From an uncultured Granulosicoccaceae bacterium (GTDB lineage: Bacteria > Pseudomonadota > Gammaproteobacteria > Granulosicoccales > Granulosicoccaceae), in the NCBI GenBank assembly GCA_938007995.1, contig CALLLW010000065.1, positions 1 through 42,937 of the forward strand: DNA of 42,937 nucleotides, read 5' to 3'. Positions 36,280 through 42,937 of the stretch are shown one piece after another. Under the pieces are notes generated by a model. It ran no database searches and was not told the origin of the DNA. It saw only the letters and a program-made list of their open reading frames with translations. The position numbers and the translations under genes are program-made. Numbering within the stretch: the first letter of the stretch is position 1; every line of letters begins with the position of its first letter.

Positions 36280-36993
36280 TTATTCTATTGTTTCAGTGAT
36301 TTCCTCTTTGAAGTGTTCCTTTGCGGGGCCGGGTAGTTGCCTGTTTAGAATGTCGAGCTTATGTAGTGCATGTGTTTTAAGCTGGCGTGAGTCAAGATCA
36401 GCAACGATAATATCGATTCGCTGTGCCAGATATATTTTTCTGTCGATATTAAAAGTCTCCAGCGCGGCTTTAAATGCGGCATCCGCTTCTGTCAGTAATG
36501 CACCGGTCACTTCGCCGTTTGGAATAGGGCAGACAGAGCGCAGTAAGTCAGAGACGATCGGAAACTCCAGTCGGCGAAGCTGTTCCATCCGGGTTGCTTC
36601 TTTTTGTATCAGCCGCAGTCGAGCGCGTTCGTCCTTGTCCTGGAAAGCGTGCTGTAGTGACTCTGTCACCACTTCATTAACCGATGTGATGGCTGTTTTT
36701 TGTTCGGTGAGATCGGTGGCCAGACCGAACGCAGTATCGTGGCAGGCATCCAGTGCATTCTTGATCTTCAACAACTGGCCAATTGAAGTGTCTGCGCTAA
36801 TCGTGGTGAATTGATCAATTAGCAACGTCAGACTGGTCAGGAACTGCGATAACTCCTGCTGGTCTTTGGACTTCGCAATCTCCATGTCAGCCGCGGTGGG
36901 CTCACAGGCGAGTTCGAAGAATTGCTGAAATTCCATTCGTCTTATCAGGTGACGTTCCCAGGCACCTGGCCATTTAGAATTCGAAAAATTCAT
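36280..36993 (-). CDS. Unrecognised 237-aa helical protein
   Basis: I do not recognise this family. The protein is soluble, predicted largely helical, charged (many Glu, Lys, Asp) and without a signal peptide or membrane segment. Notable features are an N-terminal KWPGAWERHLIRRMEFQQFFELACE, a coiled-coil-like stretch with DKDERARLRLIQKEATRMEQL (about 125-150) and a C-terminal DRKIYLAQRIDIIVADLDSRQLKTHALHKLD. ATG 36993 is chosen because AGAGG lies 7 nt upstream; in-frame starts at 37017 and above lack one. The gene downstream on the same strand (35251-36231) is probably in the same operon. Adjacency to zur hints at a zinc link, but nothing in the sequence shows it. Confidence 0.72.
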   Translation of the reverse strand: MNFSNSKWPGAWERHLIRRMEFQQFFELACEPTAADMEIAKSKDQQELSQFLTSLTLLIDQFTTISADTSIGQLLKIKNALDACHDTAFGLATDLTEQKTAITSVNEVVTESLQHAFQDKDERARLRLIQKEATRMEQLRRLEFPIVSDLLRSVCPIPNGEVTGALLTEADAAFKAALETFNIDRKIYLAQRIDIIVADLDSRQLKTHALHKLDILNRQLPGPAKEHFKEEITETIE

Positions 36994-37227
36994 AGGGTTG
37001 CCTCTGTCCAGTTGCACTGCTCATGAAAGCCGACTGTTCCGGGTAAATTAAGAACTGACGTGCGATCAACCAATAAGTATAGGAGCAACTTCAGTAAAAG
37101 CTTGTTGTGCAATGGCAACAAATAATGACAATCCGGGCAGGCGCGAAGTAAAAGTGCGCAACTTACCGGGGAGACTTCTTTGTAAAGGCCGTACAATAAA
37201 GCGTGAGCTTATTGAGTACGGCAACCT

Positions 37228-37680
37228 ATGACTGGCAGCATGACTGAGGCACTTATCCACGCTGAAGCGCAATGTGCGGATAACGGCAGTAAACTGACAA
37301 GCAAAAGAAAAGCGGTACTGCAGGGTCTGCTGCAATCCAAGCGCGCTTTATCTGCCTATGAATTGGCGGATTATTGTAAGGACGAGCTGGGCGAGCCGAT
37401 GCCGACGATGTCGGTTTACCGCATTCTGGAGTTTCTGGAAGGTGAGCAGCTGGTGCATAAGCTCAGGCTGGCTAATCGATTTGTGGCCTGCGTGCATATA
37501 GTTTGCGACCACCAACATGCGGTCTCTCAGTTTCTGATTTGCGAGAAATGTTATCGAGTGTCTGAAATCAGCCTGCAGGATTCCACCCTGAGTGCGCTGC
37601 GCGGCAGTGTTGAAACCGCCGGATTTACGCTCGTCAGTCCGCAAATTGAGCTGAACTGTTTGTGCCAGGCGTGCGCGTAG
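37228..37680 (+). CDS. zur: Zinc uptake regulator, Fur family
   Basis: This is a 150-aa protein. TSKRKAVLQGLLQSKRALSAYELADYC (about 24-50) and PTMSVYRILEFLEGEQLVHKL (about 58-78) form the Fur-type DNA-binding domain. FLICEKCYRVSEI (about 103-115) and CLCQACA at the C-terminus supply CxxC zinc sites as in Zur. Its target is very likely the palindrome at 37819-37835 just upstream of the zinc transporter genes it precedes. Either ATG 37228 or ATG 37240 could be the start; both give a protein aligning with E. coli Zur and neither has a strong ribosome site. It represses zinc import when zinc is sufficient (family knowledge). Confidence 0.9.
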   Translation: MTGSMTEALIHAEAQCADNGSKLTSKRKAVLQGLLQSKRALSAYELADYCKDELGEPMPTMSVYRILEFLEGEQLVHKLRLANRFVACVHIVCDHQHAVSQFLICEKCYRVSEISLQDSTLSALRGSVETAGFTLVSPQIELNCLCQACA

Positions 37681-37693
37681 GGATTTGTGTTTG

Positions 37694-37735
37694 CCTTGTT
37701 ATTTCGCCCTTGTTATTTCGCCCTTGTAATTTCGC
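37694..37735. repeat. Three tandem 14-bp repeats upstream of the Zur box
   Basis: CCTTGTTATTTCGC occurs at 37694-37707 and 37708-37721, and with one change (GTAA) at 37722-37735. It lies just after the zur stop and about 84 nt before the Zur box. It has no recognised function. Confidence 0.8.
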
Positions 37736-37818
37736 ATGGGCATTGATGCAAAGCGTCGCCCTGACGCTCACCCTGCCGTCCGGATTATGACCTTACAAGG
37801 TGGCAGGTTGTGAAGCGT

Positions 37819-37835
37819 ATGATATAATATATCAT
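37819..37835. promoter_or_regulatory. Zur box controlling the zinc transporter operon
   Basis: ATGATATA-A-TATATCAT is a perfect 8-1-8 inverted repeat, close to the gammaproteobacterial Zur-box pattern (ATGTTATA-TATAACAT). It contains TATAAT at 37823-37828, so bound Zur would block a promoter -10. It lies between zur and znuC on the plus strand, 111 nt before the small membrane-peptide start. Confidence 0.87.
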
Positions 37836-37945
37836 TTCTAGTGGCGATTAAGACCTCGGCGCTGCGGTCAGGAGGGCTCGCCGCTCTCTGCCTTTTCGCC
37901 CTGCCTTCTAGCCCCGCCTTCTCGCTTTGGCTGCGGCCCGAAGCA

Positions 37946-38113
37946 ATGGATCCACCTGATGATCAAAAAAAACTACACATGAACAATAATACGAAGTCAC
38001 CGGTGGGGCTCATAATGTTGGGTGCGAGCCAGCGTCTGCTCATTGCCGCTGCTGTGATTGCCTGCCTTTGGGGCTTGTTCTTTTGGGCGACGTCATCGCC
38101 GGGTGCGCTGTGA
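37946..38113 (+). CDS. Small single-span membrane protein translationally coupled to znuC (55 aa)
   Basis: The peptide has a short charged N-terminus (MDPPDDQKK) and one hydrophobic segment, RLLIAAAVIACLWGLFFWATS, near its C-terminus. Its stop (TGA 38111-38113) overlaps the znuC GTG start (38110), which is typical of translational coupling and argues that it is translated. I place the start at ATG 37946; ATG 37979 in the same frame would give 44 aa and GTG 37841 would give 90 aa. GTG 37841 begins only 6 bp after the Zur box and is unlikely if the box overlaps the -10. No family is recognised. A role in zinc-transporter assembly or regulation is a guess from context. Confidence 0.6.
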   Translation: MDPPDDQKKLHMNNNTKSPVGLIMLGASQRLLIAAAVIACLWGLFFWATSSPGAL

Positions 38114-38853
38114 GCGTTGCAGTAGCGTTTGAAAACTATTCGCTGGGCTACAACCGTAACCCGGCAGTGATGCAATTGCAGACTGAAATTCCGCAAGGCA
38201 GCCTGACGGCGATTGTCGGCCCGAACGGCGCTGGTAAGTCTACTTTATTGAAAGGGCTAACCGGATCTTTGCCGCCGTTGTCCGGACAGGTGTCATTCGG
38301 CTCGCTGGAGAGTGAAGACATCTCTTATTTGCCGCAGCAGTCCGAAGTTGATCGATCCTTCCCGATTTCAGTGCATGAGCTGGTGGCAATGGGTTTGTGG
38401 CGTCACGTTGGAGCTTTTGGACGCATCGGTCGATCTTACAAACATAAAGTACAAGAAGCACTGGCTGCAGTCGGGCTGACCGGTTTTGAAAAGCGTGCTA
38501 TCGGATCTTTGTCTGGCGGGCAGGTACAGCGGGCTTTGTTCGCACGTTTGTTGTTACAGGATTCGCCACTGGTACTGCTGGATGAGCCATTTAATGCAAT
38601 CGATGCTAATACGACAGCGGATCTGATCAATGTTGTGAAGCGTTGGCATGGTGAGGGTCGTACTATTCTTGCGGTGCTGCATGATACTGAAGCCGTTAAA
38701 GCGCATTTCCCGCAAACATTGCTGCTGGCCAGAGAGCTGGTGGCGCATGGTCCCACTGCTGAGGTGCTTACTGCGGAAAATCAATTTCGTGCGCGTCAGA
38801 TGTGTGAAGCCTGCAGTGGTCCTCCGCATACCTGCACCATACATCCATCGTGA
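38110..38853 (+). CDS. znuC: Zinc ABC transporter ATP-binding protein
   Basis: This is a 247-aa ATPase powering periplasmic zinc import at the inner membrane. The Walker A GPNGAGKST lies at about 37, the Q-loop at LPQQS (about 76), the signature LSGGQ at about 135 and the Walker B VLLDEP at about 155. The C-terminus ends in CEACSGPPHTCTIHPS, a Cys/His-rich tail that could bind zinc. The start is GTG 38110, overlapping the stop of the small membrane protein; the stop overlaps the znuB start (GTGA at 38850). It could equally be named aztA, because the substrate-binding protein also resembles AztC-type proteins; I use znu because of the zur linkage. Confidence 0.92.
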   Translation: MSVAVAFENYSLGYNRNPAVMQLQTEIPQGSLTAIVGPNGAGKSTLLKGLTGSLPPLSGQVSFGSLESEDISYLPQQSEVDRSFPISVHELVAMGLWRHVGAFGRIGRSYKHKVQEALAAVGLTGFEKRAIGSLSGGQVQRALFARLLLQDSPLVLLDEPFNAIDANTTADLINVVKRWHGEGRTILAVLHDTEAVKAHFPQTLLLARELVAHGPTAEVLTAENQFRARQMCEACSGPPHTCTIHPS

Positions 38854-39719
38854 TTTGGGAACTTTTCTTTCAACCGTTTGCTGACTTCGGCTTTATGCGA
38901 CGTGCGCTGCTGGGTTGTATTGCGGTGTCAGTTGGTGCGACACCGCTTGGCGTTTTTTTAATGCTGCGCCGCATGAGTTTAACCGGTGATGCGATGGCGC
39001 ATGCGATATTGCCCGGTGCGGCTCTGGGGTATCTGGTAGCGGGCTTGTCGCTGGGTGCGATGACGGTAGGCGGATTGATTGCCGGCATGGCAGTCGCACT
39101 GGCGTCTGGTTACGTCACACGCATGACAGCGTTGCGAGAAGATGCAAGCTTAGCGGCTTTTTATTTGATATCGCTTGCGTTAGGGGTTTTGATTATCTCA
39201 ACTCGTGGCAGCAATGTTGATCTGATGCATGTTTTGTTTGGCTCAGTGCTGGCGCTTGATAACGCTGCATTAACGTTGCTCTGTGCGATTGCTTCTTTAA
39301 GTCTGATCATGCTGGCACTTTTTTTCAGGCCGCTTGTACTTGAATGTGCTGATGCACAGTTCCTGCGCTCTGTGAGTCGATTGAGTGCACTGACACACTT
39401 TATATTTTTAACGCTTGTTGTGATGAATCTGGTGGGTGGCTTTCACGCGCTTGGAACGCTGATGGCTGTGGGTATCATGATACTGCCAGCGGCTGCTGCC
39501 AGATTCTGGACCGGACGTATTGGCACGCTGATCTTGTTTGCCGCAACGATTGCTTTGTTGTCAAGCTATAGTGGTTTGCTGCTCTCCTATCACTATAGCC
39601 TGCCTACCGGACCCGCTATTATCTTAGTGGCAGGTGGCTTCTATATTGTATCTTTAGTGCTTGGCCGGCAAGGCAGCATAGTGCAGCAGGCGCGCTCCGT
39701 ACGAATTGCCGAAATTTAA
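38850..39719 (+). CDS. znuB: Zinc ABC transporter permease
   Basis: This is a 289-aa, strongly hydrophobic protein with about eight membrane spans. LRRMSLTGDAMAHAILPGAALGYL (about 40-63) and SRLSALTHFIFLTLVVMNLVGGFHALGTLMAVGIMILPAAAARFW (about 174-218) are characteristic of ABC-3 family permeases for zinc and manganese. It starts at GTG 38850 within the znuC stop, so it is probably translated by coupling. It forms the membrane channel with ZnuC. Symbol choice has the same znu/azt caveat as the ATPase. Confidence 0.93.
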   Translation: MIWELFFQPFADFGFMRRALLGCIAVSVGATPLGVFLMLRRMSLTGDAMAHAILPGAALGYLVAGLSLGAMTVGGLIAGMAVALASGYVTRMTALREDASLAAFYLISLALGVLIISTRGSNVDLMHVLFGSVLALDNAALTLLCAIASLSLIMLALFFRPLVLECADAQFLRSVSRLSALTHFIFLTLVVMNLVGGFHALGTLMAVGIMILPAAAARFWTGRIGTLILFAATIALLSSYSGLLLSYHYSLPTGPAIILVAGGFYIVSLVLGRQGSIVQQARSVRIAEI

Positions 39720-39773
39720 ATTCCCCACATGATGTTTTGCAACAATCGTGTCTTACACGTTCTCGAGTGCCTT

Positions 39774-40871
39774 ATGATCAAGCGTCGCCCTTCAGTGATG
39801 GCTATAACCGTTGTCGCGGTTTTGGCTTCGTTTCTTTCAGCGTCGGTGTCAGCTCAGCAGAAGCTGCCGGTGGTTGCGACATTTTCTATACTTGGCGATA
39901 TGGTGCAAAGAATCGGTGGCGATACCGTGGCCGTGACGACGCTGGTCGGGCGTGATGGTGATGCACACGTGTATCAGCCCACACCTGCTGACGCCAAGGC
40001 AGTTAAACAGGCGGCGTTACTCATTACCAACGGGCTGGATTTCGAAGGCTGGCTGGATCGACTGGCGCAGGCGGCTGAGTTCAATGGTGAGCTGGTAGTA
40101 ACATCAAACGGCATAAAGACACTTTCGTTCGATGATCATGCCCAACATGAAGGTCATGAAGGTCATGAAGGTCATGAACGTCATGAAGGTAACGGTGACG
40201 GAGACACCAGTCATAGCAATCATGCTGACCACAAAGACCACAAAGACCACAAAGACCATAGGGGGCATGATGATCATGTTGCTGAAAAAGCCCCGCATTA
40301 TGACCACAGCGCGCACGAACATCATCATGGTGATCTTGATCCCCACGGCTGGCAAAGTCTGCAAAATGCTGTTGTCTACGTTGACAACATCACTGATGCA
40401 CTGGCAAAGGCTGCTCCAGCCGATGCCTCTGTGTACTATCAAAATCGTGCGGCTTACGTTGCAGAAATTGAGGCGCTTGATCAGCAAATAAGAGCAATGG
40501 TTGCGGCACTGCCTGATGACGCGCGTACCATTGTCACGTCACACGATGCCTTCCAGTATTTTGGACGCGACTATCAGCTCCGGTTTCTTGCACCGCAGGG
40601 GCTTAGCACCGAGAGTGAGGCTTCCGCTCGCGATGTGGCTCAGCTAATCAAACTGATACGCAAAGAAAACATCTATGCGGTATTTGTTGAAGGCGTTGCA
40701 GACCCCAGGCTGGTGCAGCAAATAGCCTCTGAAACCGGCAGCGTGGTGGGTGGCAAGCTTTATCCAGGCTCTCTTTCTGATCCGGGTGGGCCGGCAGGTA
40801 CTTATCTCGACATGATGCGCCACAATGCACAGACCATCGTGACCGCCCTGAGCGGAGCAAAGCGCCCGTGA
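39774..40871 (+). CDS. znuA: Periplasmic zinc-binding protein with His-rich loop (ZnuA/AztC-like)
   Basis: This is a 365-aa protein with a Sec signal, MAITVVAVLASFLSASVSAQ. VVATFSILGDMVQRIGGDTVAVTTLVGRDGDAHVYQPTP (about 32-70) carries the first His ligand, DPHGWQSLQNA the second, TSHDAFQYFGRDYQLRFLAPQG the third, and VEGVADPRLVQQIA the acidic region. Between them a His-rich loop (about 120-195) contains HEG and DHK triplet repeats. It delivers Zn2+ to ZnuBC. ATG 39774 is chosen because it begins a good signal sequence; ATG 39729 would add 15 residues. Sequence details around FEGWLDRL resemble AztC proteins of AztABCD systems, so either name may apply. Confidence 0.93.
   Translation: MIKRRPSVMAITVVAVLASFLSASVSAQQKLPVVATFSILGDMVQRIGGDTVAVTTLVGRDGDAHVYQPTPADAKAVKQAALLITNGLDFEGWLDRLAQAAEFNGELVVTSNGIKTLSFDDHAQHEGHEGHEGHERHEGNGDGDTSHSNHADHKDHKDHKDHRGHDDHVAEKAPHYDHSAHEHHHGDLDPHGWQSLQNAVVYVDNITDALAKAAPADASVYYQNRAAYVAEIEALDQQIRAMVAALPDDARTIVTSHDAFQYFGRDYQLRFLAPQGLSTESEASARDVAQLIKLIRKENIYAVFVEGVADPRLVQQIASETGSVVGGKLYPGSLSDPGGPAGTYLDMMRHNAQTIVTALSGAKRP
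40146..40262 (+). repeat. 9-bp tandem repeats encoding the znuA His-rich loop
   Basis: Five CATGAAGGT-type units (40146-40190) encode HEG repeats, and four GACCACAAA-type units (40227-40262, the last one divergent) encode DHK repeats. Slippage could change loop length in frame. Confidence 0.9.
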
Positions 40872-40923
40872 TGTGTGCAGGTGCAGTGTACTTTTTAAAA
40901 CAGAACATAAAGCACCATTTGGA

Positions 40924-41664
40924 ATGAATCTGTGCCTTGGTCAGGCCAGCGCGCCGCCTGCGACTCGTATCTATGCCATTGGTGATGTACATGGTTACCT
41001 GAGCCTTTTAAAAAAGATGCTCGCCAGTGTATTGCTGGACCTTGAAAAAACACCCATCGAAAACTACAGAATTGTTCTGCTTGGTGACTACATTGATCGT
41101 GGCCCGGACTCGGCCGGCTGTATTGATTATCTAATCGATCTTATCAGTCAGGATAAAAATGTAACTTGTTTAAAGGGTAACCACGAGCACAAGCTTGAAC
41201 GGTTTTTGTCTGACCCGTTAGCGGTAGCTGAATCTTTTTTTACCTATGGTGGAGTGGAAACGGCTGAGTCATATGGTGTTGAAATGCAGGGCTATCGGCA
41301 TAGCCGAAAAGATGCTTTGCAAAAAGCAGATGAATTGGAAAGCCGCATGCCAAAAGAACATCGGCGATTTTATGCGAGCCTTGCAAAGACAATAACCCTT
41401 GGCGACTACCTGTTTACTCATGGTGGAGTGCGGCCCGGTGTCGCGCTGGATCAGCAAAAAGATCGAGACCTGATGGGGATCCGCTCAGAGTTTCTGTCGC
41501 ACACAGGTCTGTTCGATAAGGTGATTGTGCATGGTCACACGCCCGCCTACCCGATGGAGGTTCTGCCCAACAGAATTAACGTTGATACCCATGCCTATCG
41601 TACCGGCGTTTTAAGTTGTGTGGTTTTGCAGGGCACAGAGTATCGTGTGATTGAGGCACGATAA
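40924..41664 (+). CDS. Calcineurin-like metallophosphatase (PrpA/ApaH-type)
   Basis: This is a 246-aa protein with the full dinuclear-metal signature: YAIGDVHGYL (about 19-28), LLGDYIDRGPDS (about 56-67), CLKGNHEHKLE (about 83-93), FTHGGVRPG (about 164) and VHGHTP (about 202). Such enzymes hydrolyse phosphoproteins or dinucleoside polyphosphates, and this one most resembles bacterial serine/threonine protein phosphatases. ATG 40924 is preferred because the metallophosphatase core starts 18 residues later; GTG 40873 in the same frame would add 17 residues and begins right after the znuA stop, so co-transcription with znuA is likely. It ends 6 bp before the convergent gene's stop. Confidence 0.9.
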   Translation: MNLCLGQASAPPATRIYAIGDVHGYLSLLKKMLASVLLDLEKTPIENYRIVLLGDYIDRGPDSAGCIDYLIDLISQDKNVTCLKGNHEHKLERFLSDPLAVAESFFTYGGVETAESYGVEMQGYRHSRKDALQKADELESRMPKEHRRFYASLAKTITLGDYLFTHGGVRPGVALDQQKDRDLMGIRSEFLSHTGLFDKVIVHGHTPAYPMEVLPNRINVDTHAYRTGVLSCVVLQGTEYRVIEAR

Positions 41665-41670
41665 CATGTG

Positions 41671-42756
41671 TTATAAGGATAAAAACTGACTGATCTCGCT
41701 GTCGATTGCATCCTTGTGTTTTAGTTGCGCAAATAATTCGTTGTTGCCATCCGCCTGAATCAGTCCAACCACACTGCCCAGCACTGCACCGCGATGGGCG
41801 TTCTCGCCGCCAGCGTTGGTATTGGCAATCAGTGCAGCATCAGTATCGGGTTGATACTTCGCAGCCAGATAGAGCATGCAGGGCCATGAGTCAGTGATAT
41901 AGCAGGCGCTGGAGTAGAGTCTGCCAATAACATGCAGATCGCTCGGTGCCTTTTTTACCAGATTGTTTATATCAGTTTTAGGAATAGCCTTACCTGCTGC
42001 GGATAAAAGTGGCAGCGGATCCTGGTCAGATGATCTGCTCAATAGTGCGGCAATGAGTTTAACCAGAGAGTCACAGACACGTGCCAGCGATTCATCCGGA
42101 TGAGTCAGAAACAGGTGTTGTCTGCAAATCTCTTGCGCGTTCTGATAATCAGCGTTTTTCAGCAGCAGATGCAGTGCCAACGGTACTATTGTCACCAGGC
42201 CGCCGATAGAGGGTGTGTCGTGGGTTATAGCACCGCACTTGTGCGCAGGTTTACCTGCCTGCAGGTTGGCAAAGAAGCCACGATGATACGACTCCGCATA
42301 TGTGTCAGGATGCTGCGGTGTGTCCGCAGTCATAAAGCTGATATAACTCTCCAGAAAATGATCCCGGTCATAGGTGCCGTGTTCGCTGATGCAGCGCATC
42401 GTCAGCCGCGCGCACCAGGCGTTCAGGGTGTTTTCGCCAGCCGGCATTCCCTGATGATAATGCTGGTTGGCAATACCCCAGAACTTTCGTTTATCTTTAA
42501 GAATGACGTCGCCAACGATTTCCTGATCATCACTGCTGCCTTGCTGACCTCTGCCTCCCGCATTGGTTGAGTGTAGTGACATGATTGATGACGGATGGTG
42601 CGCTGGTGCGGCTTGCATTTTTGTCACGCCACCGGGGAAGGCCCGCTGTATATCCAGTGGGTTGTAAAACCAGTGAACCGGCATTGACAGTGCGTCACCT
42701 GTGAAAAGCGATTGCAGCGCAGCCTTCGCCCGTGCCTGAGATTGTTCCGTGGTCAT
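41671..42756 (-). CDS. ADP-ribosylglycohydrolase-family protein
   Basis: This is a 361-aa protein. LFTGDALSMPVHW (about 17-29) is the N-terminal GDALxxP motif of the DraG/ARH family, SSDDQEIV (about 73-80) offers paired acidic metal ligands, and NTNAGGENAHRGAVLGSVVG (about 313-332) occupies the C-terminal metal site, normally GGDTDT. These enzymes remove ADP-ribose from proteins or nucleic acids using two Mg ions. Here the Asp-Thr-Asp is replaced by Glu-Asn-Ala-His, a change I associate with a subgroup rather than decay, because the surrounding residues are well kept. ATG 42756 has a weak AGAAGA upstream. The substrate is unknown. Confidence 0.82.
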   Translation of the reverse strand: MTTEQSQARAKAALQSLFTGDALSMPVHWFYNPLDIQRAFPGGVTKMQAAPAHHPSSIMSLHSTNAGGRGQQGSSDDQEIVGDVILKDKRKFWGIANQHYHQGMPAGENTLNAWCARLTMRCISEHGTYDRDHFLESYISFMTADTPQHPDTYAESYHRGFFANLQAGKPAHKCGAITHDTPSIGGLVTIVPLALHLLLKNADYQNAQEICRQHLFLTHPDESLARVCDSLVKLIAALLSRSSDQDPLPLLSAAGKAIPKTDINNLVKKAPSDLHVIGRLYSSACYITDSWPCMLYLAAKYQPDTDAALIANTNAGGENAHRGAVLGSVVGLIQADGNNELFAQLKHKDAIDSEISQFLSL

Positions 42757-42828
42757 TTAAGTGTCTTCTGTTTAGAGTAATGCTGGTTTGTGTTGCATCA
42801 CACCTGTCCCGTTAACAGCGGCTGAGTT

Positions 42829-42898
42829 ATGGCCTGATCGCCAGTTCTAGTACAATGGGTTTGCTAAAAAACACTGCCATAGAAGGAGATCAGGCCAT
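42829..42898 (+). promoter_or_regulatory. 11-bp inverted repeat that can sequester the transposase start codon
   Basis: ATGGCCTGATC (42829-42839) is the exact reverse complement of GATCAGGCCAT (42888-42898). The right arm overlaps the first two bases of the ATG (42897) and abuts the AGGAG ribosome site (42884-42888). The -10-like box at 42851-42856 lies between the arms, so only transcripts entering from outside would carry both arms. Confidence 0.72.
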
Positions 42899-42937
42899 GG
42901 CTCATTGTAATACGATTTTGTCCCAAATACTGAAATT
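42897..42937 (+). CDS. IS4-family transposase, N-terminal fragment (DUF4372-type)
   Basis: The window ends after 13 codons, MAHCNTILSQILK, plus two bases. This matches the conserved start of IS4-family transposases with an N-terminal DUF4372 domain, in which MAHxNTxxSQxLKxxPR is typical. GAAGGAG precedes the ATG by 8 nt. Only the identity of the N-terminus is supported; whether the rest is intact is unknown. Confidence 0.7.
   Translation, partial: MAHCNTILSQILK

Larger units (their letters stand above)
42829..42937 (+). mobile_element. Left end of an IS4-family insertion sequence (partial)
   Basis: The N-terminus of an IS4-type transposase starts at 42897 and the element continues past the right edge. 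The left terminal inverted repeat cannot be fixed because the right end is not in the window. The 5' part holds a TACAAT -10-like box (42851-42856) and an 11-bp inverted repeat flanking it. Confidence 0.65.

Noticed and set aside
37841..37945. GTG-started 90-aa version of the znu-linked membrane peptide
   Set aside because: The GTG lies about 6 bp after the Zur box that overlaps the probable -10, leaving almost no leader; the added residues look like noise.
41661..41674. ATAAC-ATGT-GTTAT hairpin between convergent stop codons
   Set aside because: The stem is a 5-bp AT-rich one without a T-tract; a bidirectional terminator is not supported.

Overview
The window looks like chromosomal DNA of a marine-type gammaproteobacterium. 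The evidence is a cobalamin-dependent MetH, a Pseudomonas-like Fur, a Zur-znu zinc locus, a perfect CRP-type half-site pair, large repeat-rich surface proteins and the remains of a trimethylamine methyltransferase (MttB) gene. No rRNA, tRNA, CRISPR array or phage module was recognised. The species cannot be fixed from sequence alone. Every assignment rests on motif recognition, not on a database search.

Layout. 1-4968 (minus): the first 1656 residues of a giant surface protein (LEPR-like start, DUF4347, beta-helix, lamin-tail-like domain, cadherin-like repeats) whose C-terminus lies outside the window. 5128-6650 (plus): a DUF2817/M14-like metallohydrolase and an ACT-domain protein, then a decayed mttB remnant (6747-7198). 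7332-8924 (minus): a GH12 glucanase lipoprotein with its own terminator. 9219-12935 (minus): metH, facing an SDR / DUF2256 / VOC gene run (13140-14443) across a 20-bp palindrome. 14523-16855 (minus): a photolyase followed by a YciK-like SDR.

17069-34604 (plus) is the most striking region: six consecutive genes, about 17.5 kb, with no familiar secretion system. They encode a small one-domain DUF11 protein, a 978-aa DUF11 protein, a 2016-aa protein that starts like a subunit and ends in a predicted outer-membrane beta-barrel, an OmpA-like lipoprotein, a 917-aa paralogue of the second protein, and a 1535-aa DUF11/SdrD-B-like/propeller-like protein. Three of them share one N-terminal module and three share one C-terminal module with conserved cysteines. 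Two gene pairs overlap, and a perfect CRP-type site lies upstream. I propose an undescribed surface-structure locus; its function is inference.

34746-41664: fur (plus), two minus-strand genes (an unrecognised 237-aa protein and a degenerate squalene/phytoene-synthase homologue), zur, a clear Zur box, a 55-aa membrane peptide coupled to znuC, then znuB and a His-rich znuA, and a metallophosphatase. 41671-42756 (minus): an ADP-ribosylglycohydrolase homologue with an altered metal motif. The right edge (42829-42937) enters an IS4-type insertion sequence whose start codon lies in one arm of an inverted repeat, suggesting fold-back control of read-through transcripts.
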